64,000 nucleotides of DNA, taken from Vampirovibrio sp041737375. Lineage in GTDB: Bacteria; Cyanobacteriota; Vampirovibrionia; Vampirovibrionales; Vampirovibrionaceae. The number at the start of each line of letters is the position of its first letter. Position 1 is the first letter of the stretch. Under the pieces are notes generated by a model. That model was given only the letters and a program-made list of their open reading frames with translations. It searched no databases and had not been told where the DNA came from. Shown piece by piece: positions 34,030 to 42,320 of the stretch. The stretch is taken from assembly GCF_041737375.1 (NCBI RefSeq), contig NZ_JBGSRV010000007.1:25490-89489 (forward strand), written 5' to 3'. Position numbers and translations under genes: made by a program.

Positions 34030-34320
34030 ATGTTTGAAATGCTTTTAAAGTCCGCCTTTGAGTCCGGTGGCGATGTGTTTGTTTTCATGCATGGTTTTAG
34101 CAGTCCGCTGCGGGGTCGTGTTCAGGATCTTAACGATGAGTTTTTCACTTTTTTTCAAACGGGAAAGCAAGGCAATGTCCTGTGGGCGTTTCGAATCAGC
34201 GATATGATTTCTTGCGGACTTTTGGTTGGGCCACCACTGGATGAGCAGGCGCTTCGCTCCCCTGCGGCTCCTACGGCCATGCTGGAAGGGCTTCCATTCA
34301 ACGATTCCGAGCTGTCTTAA
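34030..34320 (+). CDS. Small unknown protein, possibly Sm-like fold
   Basis: 96 residues from ATG 34030, with AGGAAGGG seven bases upstream; a GTG at 34000 is the longer alternative. The centre, SPLRGRVQDLNDEFFTFFQT followed by GNVLWAFRISDMISCGLLVG, has the spacing of an Sm-like or KOW-type small barrel: a G-V strand, a D-E-F strand, and an IS-I element as in Hfq (inference only). It ends with a disordered tail. It is a single-gene unit, flanked by a long gap and a perfect terminator 27 bp after the stop. Confidence 0.65.
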   Translation: MFEMLLKSAFESGGDVFVFMHGFSSPLRGRVQDLNDEFFTFFQTGKQGNVLWAFRISDMISCGLLVGPPLDEQALRSPAAPTAMLEGLPFNDSELS

Positions 34321-34346
34321 AAGACGGTTTTGTTTATTTGAAATTC

Positions 34347-34376
34347 AAAAATGGCCGTAATGATACGGCCATTTTT
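34347..34376. terminator. Perfect bidirectional terminator
   Basis: AAAAATGGCCGTA pairs with TACGGCCATTTTT (13 bp) around a 4-nt loop, between two convergent genes (stops at 34320 and 34415). Confidence 0.9.
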
Positions 34377-34414
34377 GGTGTCATCAGTCAGGGCTAAAGC
34401 CGACCGTCGTCGCT

Positions 34415-35266
34415 TCAATTCTCTAAAGGGCCAATGGGTTGCAAAATCACTTTTTCAACCGGTCCTTTTTCTGGCGTTGTTTGCAGCGCATCCGGCGGTT
34501 TGATTTCAGTGTCAATCAAACCCACCCGGACATACTTTTCCAAAGGCTGGCTGAGGGCCGCTTTGAGTTCTTCTTCATCCACTTTGGCCGAAGGGAATTG
34601 CTTGACAATATCCGCTTTGATGGCTGCCACGCTGGGCATGCCCCGCCGAAATTTGTCGGCGTATACCGCCACCCGTACTTCATCGGCATGCCTGCGAATG
34701 ATCACCGGCTGATAGACCACCTCCACCGGGGTGCCAACCTCTACCAGGTTAAATAAAACTTCGGCATCGGGGATTTTTAAGCGTACGCATCCATGAGAAC
34801 TGAGTTTGCCCACCGAGGTAGGGTTATCGGTTCCGTGCATGCCATACTCCCCGCCCGAGTTTTGCAAAAAGCCAATCCAGCGGGTGCCTAAAGGGTTGTC
34901 TTCTCCCGGTGCCAGCCGCATTTTACCGGAACCCATATAAGGGTTTTCCCAGCCCGGATCTTCGACCTTGCGGATGACGCTAAACTTGCCAGTGGGGGTA
35001 GGAAAGCCCACCCGGCCCACCCCAACCGGGAAAAATCGAACAATGCGCTCGCCCTCGTAAACCCACAAGGTGCGGCTGGGAATGTTGATTTTAATATGAC
35101 GGGTTACCAGTTGAACCTGCGCTGTGGGAGCCGGGCTGGCGGGCTTTGAATTGCCCGGTGCTTTGGAAACCGGTTCGGCGCTCATTGCGTAGCCCGCGGT
35201 TAGACCGAGGACTATAATGAGCGCCAAAAGCGGATGAGTGGTATGGGTGAAACGAACTGAATTCAT
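34415..35266 (-). CDS. L,D-transpeptidase (YkuD domain), exported
   Basis: 283 residues; CGGGAGTAACCC before the ATG. N-terminal signal peptide (LLALIIVLGLTAGYAMSAEP). The YkuD domain starts at IKINIPSRTLWVYEGERI and contains the catalytic block HGTDNPTSVGKLSSHGCVRL with the nucleophile Cys. By family it forms 3-3 peptide crosslinks in peptidoglycan or attaches proteins to it in the periplasm. The C-terminal ~90 residues (residues 195-283) are an extra region, DEVRVAVYADKFRRGMP onward, of unknown role. The Thr-rich exported protein lies 57 bp upstream, in the same direction. Confidence 0.92.
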   Translation of the reverse strand: MNSVRFTHTTHPLLALIIVLGLTAGYAMSAEPVSKAPGNSKPASPAPTAQVQLVTRHIKINIPSRTLWVYEGERIVRFFPVGVGRVGFPTPTGKFSVIRKVEDPGWENPYMGSGKMRLAPGEDNPLGTRWIGFLQNSGGEYGMHGTDNPTSVGKLSSHGCVRLKIPDAEVLFNLVEVGTPVEVVYQPVIIRRHADEVRVAVYADKFRRGMPSVAAIKADIVKQFPSAKVDEEELKAALSQPLEKYVRVGLIDTEIKPPDALQTTPEKGPVEKVILQPIGPLEN

Positions 35267-35323
35267 GGGTTACTCCCGGTAAGGTTCCGGTTGCGCCTCG
35301 TTCGTTTCGCTGCTTACCGGTTT

Positions 35324-35995
35324 TTACCAATAACCCCGAACCGTGGATCTTCGTTGGGTGGGTGGGGGTGCAGTCGTCGAAGAGGTGGTGGTACTTTCTT
35401 CTGAGCTGGCAATCGTTGTGTTGATGTCAATCATGCTAACGATTTCCTGTTCGTTAATAAAGTTGCTGGAAGCGATCTGATTGCCCTCGGAATCATTAAT
35501 ATAATAGGCAACCTCTTGACCGGGCGTCAAGCTGGCGGTTTGAGCCTGATCAATCTGCACCACCCTGGCCCCGTTCGGTGGAATCACCGCGGTCATATTC
35601 AACTGTGGCACACTAAATGTCACTGGGTTGGGCGTGGGGTTCAGTACCCGAATGGAGGTATTGGCCGAGCCAATTTTCAATTTGGGCAGCACCATGGGGC
35701 TGGTACCGTCCGCTGTTCCCACAATCACTTCGTTTTGACCATAGCCAAACTGATTGTTCAGAACCAGGCTGCTCACTCCGGGTGTTGTGGATGGGGTGCT
35801 GCTGCTTTGGGTGGTGGTGGTTGTAGTGGTGCCGTACTGGGTGGTGGTATCGGTTTGAGTGGTGCTACTGTCACTTTGGGTGGTGCTGCTATCGGTTCTG
35901 GGTTGAACCGGATCGTCGGCCAAAGCGCCTAGCGGTATGCTGAGACTTAAAATGGCGACCGTGGTCAGGCTTGATGCCAGTTGTTTGTTTCTCAT
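35324..35995 (-). CDS. Exported Thr/Ser-rich protein with cupredoxin-like beta domain
   Basis: 223 residues; AGGAGGGATT directly before the ATG. Signal peptide ends PLGALA. Residues 30-75 are a Ser/Thr/Gln/Asp low-complexity linker. The folded core (about 85-195) is rich in beta strands: TSIRVLNPTPNPVTFSVPQL, TAVIPPNGARVVQID and SLTPGQEVAYYINDSEGN. That pattern resembles a cupredoxin-like sandwich (T..V.N....V.FS.P.L ... PG), but no His/Cys copper ligand set is visible, so it may be a non-metal variant. It likely works in the periplasm or envelope next to the L,D-transpeptidase. Confidence 0.7.
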   Translation of the reverse strand: MRNKQLASSLTTVAILSLSIPLGALADDPVQPRTDSSTTQSDSSTTQTDTTTQYGTTTTTTTQSSSTPSTTPGVSSLVLNNQFGYGQNEVIVGTADGTSPMVLPKLKIGSANTSIRVLNPTPNPVTFSVPQLNMTAVIPPNGARVVQIDQAQTASLTPGQEVAYYINDSEGNQIASSNFINEQEIVSMIDINTTIASSEESTTTSSTTAPPPTQRRSTVRGYW

Positions 35996-36447
35996 AATCC
36001 CTCCTAATCCCTACTGAAGTGGTTTGGTAGAGTGGTTTGCCCAGCCGGTAAAGCAGAATGGGCTTTTTGCGAAAGCAATTGCGGGTGTGCCGATATTTAT
36101 GGATTGTATTTTTAATGGATCAAAAAACTGGAAGGGTTTTAGCGGGTGCCTGATGATAGGCTGGCCTTGCCATAAACCCTGATGTTATCCCTAAATTTAT
36201 CCTTGAATTTTATGCTTAGAGGGAACAGTGTAACGGATGGCAATCGATTTGGTAATTTGCCATCCGGCTAGAGATTGGATACCCAACCGAGGGATTCGGG
36301 TGGCGAGCATGGGTATGGCCCAGGCAAATTTCAGGCCCACTCAAAAAGGTGAACCGTTTCGGGCTCACCTTTTTGATAAGGGGTTGATGATTTTTGGTTG
36401 TGGCGTGATGGTTGGCAGCCCCATGCAGATGAGAGGCCGCTATTTCA
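35996..36447. other. Gene-free region of 450 bp
   Basis: The left part should hold the promoter of the Thr-rich protein gene. At 36234-36266 CGGATGGCAA and TTGCCATCCG form a 10-bp inverted repeat with a 13-nt loop and no T-tract. The right part contains the terminator of the SLOG gene. Short frames that cross this region have no ribosome-binding sites and run through these hairpins. Confidence 0.5.
36342..36375 (-). terminator. Intrinsic terminator of the SLOG/DprA-like gene
   Basis: CAAAAAGGTGA pairs with TCACCTTTTTG (11 bp) with a 12-nt loop; T-tract on the leftward strand. It lies 73 bp after the stop at 36448. Confidence 0.8.
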
Positions 36448-37074
36448 TTAATCCAGATACAGGCAGGTGACCAGTTTATGGTTTTCGTTGGCATAGTCAA
36501 TGGCGGTATGCAAGGTGGGGCTATCGTGAGACAGCAAGATGATCAGTTGCTGACCCTCGTCCACGATTTCCCGGTTGCACAGGCGGCTGGCATCGGCCAG
36601 TTTCATCATGCTCCACTCGGGATGCTCCACGATATTGGGAATGCCAATGAGTTGATCCTGCACATCGGAAGGTTGCTGGCCGATGGTTTGGGGCAGGATG
36701 ACCCGCAGCAGTTCCGGGTTGCCTTTCATGGCCCCCCGAATGGCGGCGGCGTTGGTGCCTGAAGATCCGCCACTGGTGATAATCTGGTTGCCGTTGTGGG
36801 TGAGAGAAAAAGCCAGCATTTCGATAATTTGCTGATGGGGCAACGGAATGTTTCGGCTGCCGATAATGGCGATGGCCTTGGACTTTTGCTGCAGCATGGA
36901 AAGCTCGGCGGCCAAATCGTCGTTGGGATCAGGGGTGTCTTGATCGATATCGTCGTTGGACAGAATGGGGACTAAAATGGTCTGCTCCTGCTTGGGGTCG
37001 TCAAACAGATTGTTTATGCCGATAGCGGCCAAGGCTTTTTGCACTACGGCCTCAGGCGAGGAATGCTCAGTCAT
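36448..37074 (-). CDS. SLOG-fold protein, cyanobacterial DprA-like
   Basis: 208 residues from ATG 37074 (GGAAGG 6 nt upstream); a TTG at 37110 is a weaker alternative. The Rossmann-like core shows AIAIIGSRNIPLPHQQI, ITSGGSSGTNAAAIRGAM, RVILPQTIGQQPSDVQDQLI and CNREIVDEGQQLIILLSHDS. This set matches the 'DNA recombination-mediator protein A' proteins of cyanobacteria, which share the SLOG fold with DprA and LOG nucleotide hydrolases. It lacks the DprA C-terminal winged helix and SAM domain. Either ssDNA/nucleotide binding or nucleotide hydrolysis is possible; the family is poorly studied. It is divergent from pcrA across about 440 bp. Confidence 0.75.
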   Translation of the reverse strand: MTEHSSPEAVVQKALAAIGINNLFDDPKQEQTILVPILSNDDIDQDTPDPNDDLAAELSMLQQKSKAIAIIGSRNIPLPHQQIIEMLAFSLTHNGNQIITSGGSSGTNAAAIRGAMKGNPELLRVILPQTIGQQPSDVQDQLIGIPNIVEHPEWSMMKLADASRLCNREIVDEGQQLIILLSHDSPTLHTAIDYANENHKLVTCLYLD

Positions 37075-37513
37075 CGGGTCCCTTCCATTTTTTAATTTAA
37101 AAAAATTCAAACAACAAAAACGTTCAAAATCCGGTTTTAACAGTGCCTTAACCCGGTTAATCGCGCAGATTTTCCATGGTTTTAGGCTTTTTCAGCTGCT
37201 AAGTCTCTGTCTATCCATTGCTTGTCCATGTTAAGCGGGCAAAAGGGGTGGGAAACATTAAGAAATCCAACATTCGCCCAATAAGTCATCGACAAGTCCG
37301 GGAATTAAACACTATATTATATAAAAACCCGCCGATTGTGCCATTTCTTTGAGATTTTTTATCATTTGAAATTTTTATCAATCGGCTCCACCCGTGTTCG
37401 GCCAGACTCAGAATGCTTCCTTTTTTACCCCGTCCCCCCAGCCCGGAAGCATGGCCCAGGCGTTCTGAAATCCGTTAAACCCCAGATATGTTAGAGAGGT
37501 TAGGCGAAAGCTT
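37075..37513. other. Divergent intergenic region between SLOG gene and pcrA
   Basis: 440 bp without a supported gene. AT-rich around 37300-37390 (TATATTATATAAAAA at 37312), where promoters may lie. GCTTCC/GGAAGC flank a C-rich loop near 37416-37451. No terminator with T-tract and no recognised riboswitch was seen. Confidence 0.4.
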
Positions 37514-39988
37514 ATGAATGGTTTGCTGCAAAATCTGAACCAGGATCAACTGGATGCGGTGACGCACCAGTTAGGGCCATTGTTGGTACTGGCTGGGGCA
37601 GGGAGTGGCAAAACCCGTGTACTCACCCACCAAATCGCCCATCGCATTGAAACCGGCACCCATCCGGCGGAAATTTTGGCGGTGACCTTTACCAACAAGG
37701 CCGCCCGTGAAATGCGGGAACGGTTGCAGCATCTGGTCGGCGAGGCCACTGGCAAAAGCTTGTGGATTGGCACCTTTCACAGTATTTGCGGGCGCATTTT
37801 ACGGCGAGATATCGGCCATTACACCTCCAAGGCGGGCCGTAGCTGGAACAATAATTTTGTTATCTACGATGAAACTGAGTCCATGGCGGCGGTCAAAGCG
37901 GTCATTAAAAGCCTGAACCTGGATGACAAGCTTTACGCCCCCAAAAACATGCGCTACACCATTTCCGGCTTCAAAAACCAGATGCTGGACGCTTACGACT
38001 ACGCCACCACCGCCAAGGATTTCAGAACCGAGAAGCTGGCCCAGATTTACGATGGCTACGAGGCGGAACTGTCTCGCAACAACGCCATGGATTTTGATGA
38101 CATGCTGATGATTACGGTCAAAATGCTGCAGCAAAATCCGCATGTGTTGCAGCGCTATCACGAGCAGTTCAAGCACTTGCTGGTGGATGAGTTTCAGGAT
38201 ACCAACGATGCCCAGTACGAACTGGTGCGCCTGTTATCAGAAGGCTGCCTGAAAGAGGACAGCAGCCCGGAATCGCAAAAGGCCTTGTGGCTGTCTCGCA
38301 GCCTCACCGTGGTGGGGGATGTGGATCAATCCATTTACAGTTGGCGGGGCGCCAATTTCCGCATCATCCTGAACTTCCAAAGTGGGTTTGCGGATGCCCG
38401 CATTATCAAGCTGCTGCACAACTACCGGTCTACCGCCAACATTCTGGAGGTGGCCAACGCCATTATTGAGCAAAACAAGGAGCGTTTGCCCAAGGAGCTG
38501 ATTTCGGTGCGCGGGGCGGGCGAAAAAATTAACTGCTACGAAGCCAAGGACGATCGGGAAGAGGCCTTCTACATTCTGGATCGCCTTCAGCAAATGACCA
38601 GCAGCGGCAACTACAAGCCCGGCGATTGCTGTATTTTGTACCGCACCAACGTGCAAAGCCGGGTGCTGGAGGATGTGCTGATTTCCAGAGGGATTCCCTA
38701 CAATATGGTGGGGGGCCTGAAGTTCTACGAGCGCAAGGAAATTAAGGATGTAATGGCTTACCTGACCGTGATTTTTAACGAGCAGGACAGCTACAGCGTC
38801 AAGCGTATTTTGAATGTCCCCAAGCGAGGCCTGGGTAAAACCAGCGTGGAGCTGATGGAAGCCACCGCCAGTCGGCATGAGGTTTGCCTGTATCATGTGC
38901 TGAGGCAGGTGGAGCAGGTGGCCGAGCTGAAGCCCAAGGCGGTTAAGGCGGTTCAAAGCTTTGTATCGGTGATGGAGCGCTTGAAGCGTTTGGCCACCGA
39001 GGTGACTTTGGATGAGCTGGTCACCCAGATTCTGGATTTAACCGGCTATTTTGATGAGCTGAAGCTGGAAGACCCGGCCGATACCGAAGGGCGACAAGCC
39101 AACGTGCAGGAATTCATCAGCGTGGCCCGCCAGTTTATGATTGAGAATCCCCCCACGGAAGACACCCAGCCCGGTTTGGCCGAGTTTTTAACCCAAATGT
39201 CTCTGTTGAGCGATATTGATACCTCTGAGCCGGTGGAAAATAAAATTGTGCTGATGACCCTGCATGCCTGCAAGGGATTGGAGTATCCAGTGGTGGCGGT
39301 TTGCGGGCTGGAAGAAGGCTTGTTTCCGCATTTCCGTTCGCTGAATGACACCACCCAGATGGAAGAGGAACGCCGTTTGATGTACGTGGGCGTGACCCGA
39401 GCCATGGAACGTCTGTTTTTAACTTACGCTCGCCGCCGACTGATTATGGGTGAGCTGCGTTATTCTCAACCCAGTCGCTTTTTGAAGGAAATTCCGCAAG
39501 AGTACCTGTCCGGCTTCTACACCCTGGAGGCCACCTCCACCAATCGCTATAGCGATGAGGGCGTGGAGGACATGCGCCGGGGCGGTGGTAGTAGTGGAGC
39601 GGGTCGTTCCTCTGGCTATACCTCGGAGCGTTTCTCCGATTCCGATTACGGGGGCAGTAGCTTTAACAAGTCCGGCAAGTCCTCGGGGGGCTATTCCGGT
39701 GGGGGTAGCAATCCGGGTTATTCTAATGTCAGCCCGCATTTGCGGAACTTAACGCCCAAAAAATCCCCGCCCACGGCCTTGCCCACGGCGGGTTCCAATC
39801 GCCCGCAGCCCAGTCCTTCCGCTGCCGCCTTCAAGGTGGGTGATCGGGTGGCGCATGCCAAGTTTGGGGAAGGCACGGTGAGTCAGGTGCTGGGAGATGG
39901 CGAAAAGGCCATCTACAGCATCCAGTTTGATACCATTGCCGGTAAAAAACTGCTGGACCCCAAATTCGCCAAGCTGGATAAAGTTTAA
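37514..39988 (+). CDS. pcrA: UvrD/PcrA-type ATP-dependent DNA helicase
   Basis: 824 residues. SF1A helicase motifs are complete: Q-motif LNQDQLDAV, Walker A GAGSGKT, motif Ia TFTNKAAREMRERL, Walker B VDEFQDTN, motif III GDVDQSIYSWRGA, motif IV LLHNYRST, motif V LMTLHACKGLEYP and motif VI YVGVTRAMERL. Unwinds DNA 3'-5' in nucleotide-excision and mismatch repair and clears replication/transcription conflicts. After a Gly/Ser/Arg linker (about 675-760) the C-terminus VGDRVAHAKFGEGTVSQVLG matches the PcrA Tudor-like RNA-polymerase-binding domain. The Gly/Ser-rich linker is longer than in typical Gram-positive PcrA. Monocistronic, facing the phosphatase gene. Confidence 0.95.
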   Translation: MNGLLQNLNQDQLDAVTHQLGPLLVLAGAGSGKTRVLTHQIAHRIETGTHPAEILAVTFTNKAAREMRERLQHLVGEATGKSLWIGTFHSICGRILRRDIGHYTSKAGRSWNNNFVIYDETESMAAVKAVIKSLNLDDKLYAPKNMRYTISGFKNQMLDAYDYATTAKDFRTEKLAQIYDGYEAELSRNNAMDFDDMLMITVKMLQQNPHVLQRYHEQFKHLLVDEFQDTNDAQYELVRLLSEGCLKEDSSPESQKALWLSRSLTVVGDVDQSIYSWRGANFRIILNFQSGFADARIIKLLHNYRSTANILEVANAIIEQNKERLPKELISVRGAGEKINCYEAKDDREEAFYILDRLQQMTSSGNYKPGDCCILYRTNVQSRVLEDVLISRGIPYNMVGGLKFYERKEIKDVMAYLTVIFNEQDSYSVKRILNVPKRGLGKTSVELMEATASRHEVCLYHVLRQVEQVAELKPKAVKAVQSFVSVMERLKRLATEVTLDELVTQILDLTGYFDELKLEDPADTEGRQANVQEFISVARQFMIENPPTEDTQPGLAEFLTQMSLLSDIDTSEPVENKIVLMTLHACKGLEYPVVAVCGLEEGLFPHFRSLNDTTQMEEERRLMYVGVTRAMERLFLTYARRRLIMGELRYSQPSRFLKEIPQEYLSGFYTLEATSTNRYSDEGVEDMRRGGGSSGAGRSSGYTSERFSDSDYGGSSFNKSGKSSGGYSGGGSNPGYSNVSPHLRNLTPKKSPPTALPTAGSNRPQPSPSAAAFKVGDRVAHAKFGEGTVSQVLGDGEKAIYSIQFDTIAGKKLLDPKFAKLDKV

Positions 39989-40002
39989 CGCCTTATAGCG
40001 CT

Positions 40003-41250
40003 CTATAGCGCCTCAATTAGCACCGCGCTCAGGTCATCCTCCAGGGGATGCCCTTCCGTAAAGTCGGATAGAATCTGGATGATTTCATCCAGCAGACGGG
40101 GCGACTGCTTGCGCACCAGCGCCAGAAACACTTCTTCCAGTTTTTCTTCCGAGTACATCTCTTCTCGGATATTTCGCATTTCACTGACCCCGTCGGTAAA
40201 CAGAAAAATTTTGTCGCCGGGTTCAATGTCGATGCGCCCCAACGGGTAGGCCATATCTTTAATCCAAACCAGGGGGGTGCCATTTTCCTTGGGGCGGTAT
40301 AGCTTGTCTTCGGCGGCTTTATAGTGCAACGGGTAGGGGTGTCCCGCCCCGGAGAACTCAAAGGAGAGCTGATCAGATCCTTCAGAGCGAGGGCAAATTC
40401 GGCTGTAAATGGCGGTGACATATTCACCGGTTTTGATAATATCGGCCAGCTCATTGTTCAGGTGAAACAAAATATCGGCGGGGCAAGTGTGGTTGTGGGT
40501 AATTCGGTAGAAGGAAGATTTGAAAATGGCGGTAATAAACCCGGCAGGCACCCCATGCCCGGAAACATCGGCAATGGCTACCCCCACCGTATTGTTGGGG
40601 AATTTGATCACGTCATAAATATCGCCCCCCAAAGAATCACAGGGTAAATAAAGCCCGGAGATGCGAAGTTTGTCATCTTTATAATGGCATTTGCTAAAGG
40701 TGGAAATTTCATCCTCAGACAGCGCTGAATCTGGCAAGAACGGGGGCAGCAGGCTTTGTTGCAACTGCCGAGCTACATACAGTTCTTTTTCAACCTGAAG
40801 GTTCCGCTCGTAGAGTTCGGTGTTGATTTTATTCAGTTGTTGGGCCAGTTGCACCGATTGGCTGACTGCCCGTTTATTGCGAATGGCCGCTTTTAAGCGG
40901 GCCATCACCTCAATTTCCTCAGTTTCAATGGAAACCAGATCGGTGGCCCCGTTCTCCAGACTTTGCAGCAATTGGGCGTTGGGCTGCCTCTGGCTGTGAA
41001 TAAAAATGACCGGAATATTCTCGGTTTCCGGGTCATCTTTTAAGCCCTGGCACACTTTAAAGCCGGTTTGATCGGGAATGGTGGGGTCTAGCAAAATTAA
41101 ATCCGGTTGCTGTTCCTTAATGTCGTCCATCAGTTCCCGGTGTTTTTGGGGGCAAAGCATTTCGTAACCCTGCTCCACCAGTCGGCGTCGCAGCTCGGAA
41201 AGCCCTGGATGGCTGTTATCCACGGATTCTACCGAGAAGATTTTAAACAT
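40003..41250 (-). CDS. Receiver-PP2C (RsbU/SpoIIE-type) phosphatase
   Basis: 415 residues from ATG 41250 (AGAGG eight bases upstream); a GTG at 41304 would add 18. N-terminal response-regulator receiver (about 1-125) with the acceptor Asp in LILLDPTIPDQ, but the usual acidic pair reads VESVDN, and the conserved Lys after strand 5 is missing (GATDLVSIETEE). A coiled linker (about 130-175) leads to the PP2C domain: GGDIYDV, IADVSGHGVPAG, FTDGVSEMRN and EDDLSAVLI, holding the metal-binding Asp residues. By family it dephosphorylates an anti-sigma-antagonist protein in a partner-switching pathway. No partner genes are adjacent. Confidence 0.88.
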   Translation of the reverse strand: MFKIFSVESVDNSHPGLSELRRRLVEQGYEMLCPQKHRELMDDIKEQQPDLILLDPTIPDQTGFKVCQGLKDDPETENIPVIFIHSQRQPNAQLLQSLENGATDLVSIETEEIEVMARLKAAIRNKRAVSQSVQLAQQLNKINTELYERNLQVEKELYVARQLQQSLLPPFLPDSALSEDEISTFSKCHYKDDKLRISGLYLPCDSLGGDIYDVIKFPNNTVGVAIADVSGHGVPAGFITAIFKSSFYRITHNHTCPADILFHLNNELADIIKTGEYVTAIYSRICPRSEGSDQLSFEFSGAGHPYPLHYKAAEDKLYRPKENGTPLVWIKDMAYPLGRIDIEPGDKIFLFTDGVSEMRNIREEMYSEEKLEEVFLALVRKQSPRLLDEIIQILSDFTEGHPLEDDLSAVLIEAL

Positions 41251-41576
41251 AAATGTTGCCTCTATCCGGTTAACACGATGCGGTTCAATGTCAGGTTGAG
41301 ACACTGAAAAAGCAGTTACCTGATTGCTTTCGGCAAGTTTTGAGCAAACCTGAATGCAGTTTGAAATTTTTTACAAAGTGGGTTTGCGTTTGCTGGCGGA
41401 TTGGGCAGACTGGCCCAATCCGTTTTCAAACTTCCTCTATTCAGGGGAAGGCTGATCGTGTGCTGGGACATATCATAGTCATATCCCCAGTGGAACGAGT
41501 GGATTTCATAACACCCAGCAGGCTGTGTGGAAATGTGTGTTGGTTCAAACAAGGATGGTGCGAGGAGGTTTAGCCC

Positions 41577-41834
41577 ATGGCAACCGTTACCGGGACAATA
41601 GTCTGGACGGAACCGGTGGATGACGAGGTATCCGCTTCAATTACCCAAACCTGGACGGATCAGGCAATTAAGTGCTACGTCACCAAGGCGGATTGCGCCA
41701 ATTGCTCCATCCCCAAAGGTGGTTACTCTTTTATTTGCCAGATGAACAAAGTGGTTCCTGTGCTGCTAAAAACCTTGGGCAAGCCAGAGCAGAAGCGCTT
41801 AGACAAGCTGATGCCTTACCTTAGCCAGTATTAA
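41577..41834 (+). CDS. Small cysteine-containing protein, unknown
   Basis: 85 residues with an excellent AGGAGG eight bases before the ATG, which is why it is accepted despite its size. Four cysteines are clustered: KCYVTKADCANCSIPKGGYS and FICQM, i.e. C-x6-C-x2-C-x9-C, which could hold a zinc ion or an iron-sulfur cluster. No signal peptide. The C-terminus is basic and helical (KTLGKPEQKRLDKLM). It is a single-gene unit between the phosphatase (divergent) and a terminator at 41910. Not a recognised family. Confidence 0.7.
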   Translation: MATVTGTIVWTEPVDDEVSASITQTWTDQAIKCYVTKADCANCSIPKGGYSFICQMNKVVPVLLKTLGKPEQKRLDKLMPYLSQY

Positions 41835-41909
41835 GAGTCCCCATTAAGACTTTAAAACAAGCAAAGCTTTTAAAACAAGCGTAAAAACCCCCTATGAAGC
41901 TGATTCAAT

Positions 41910-41934
41910 AGCCGGAGTCCCCCCTCCGGCTTTC
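41910..41934 (+). terminator. Intrinsic terminator after the small Cys protein
   Basis: AGCCGGAG pairs with CTCCGGCT over a 6-nt C-rich loop, followed by TTCTCTTT. It lies 75 bp after the stop codon. Confidence 0.75.
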
Positions 41935-42002
41935 TCTTTGGGAAAATTTACGATGGGGCAGCAGCAGGGGATTTATTCAAATGTTTGTATAGATTTGAAA
42001 AT

Positions 42003-42042
42003 GCCCCAAAAAATAAAACCGGACTCTTTGCAAAAAGTCCGG
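42003..42042 (-). terminator. Leftward intrinsic terminator
   Basis: Reading leftwards, CCGGACT and AGTCCGG form a 7-bp stem with a 10-nt loop, followed by TTTTATTTTTT. It can end either the dxr transcript, 280 bp upstream of it, or a short transcript starting near 42070 (see findings). Confidence 0.7.
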
Positions 42043-42160
42043 CCAATCGAAGGGGTATACATTTACAAGACTTATTATACGTCTTTTTTTGTTTTTACAA
42101 CCATTAGATTGTTTTCTTTTGTAAAAATTTCTCCACCTGGGGAATGGTTTATTGGGGAAT

Positions 42161-42180
42161 GCCCCACAGCGGGGCTTTTT
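42161..42180 (+). terminator. Possible rightward terminator
   Basis: GCCCC-ACAGC-GGGGC followed by TTTTT. The stem is short (5 bp) but all G/C. No obvious rightward gene lies directly upstream, apart from the small Cys protein 330 bp away. Confidence 0.45.
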
Positions 42181-42320
42181 GAGGAGATTAGACCCGCTTG
42201 AAACAAGGGAACTGGATCTGGCTTCCCTATGGATTTTTCGCATTAAAAGCATTCAAATTTTAATGGTTTGACGAAGTTTGTTTCAAAAACAAGGCAGGGA
42301 GAGGGTAGTTCTTGCCGGTT

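Noticed and set aside
36216..36500. Short frames on both strands around the SLOG terminator
   Set aside because: They span the terminator and a palindrome and overlap the 3' end of the SLOG gene.
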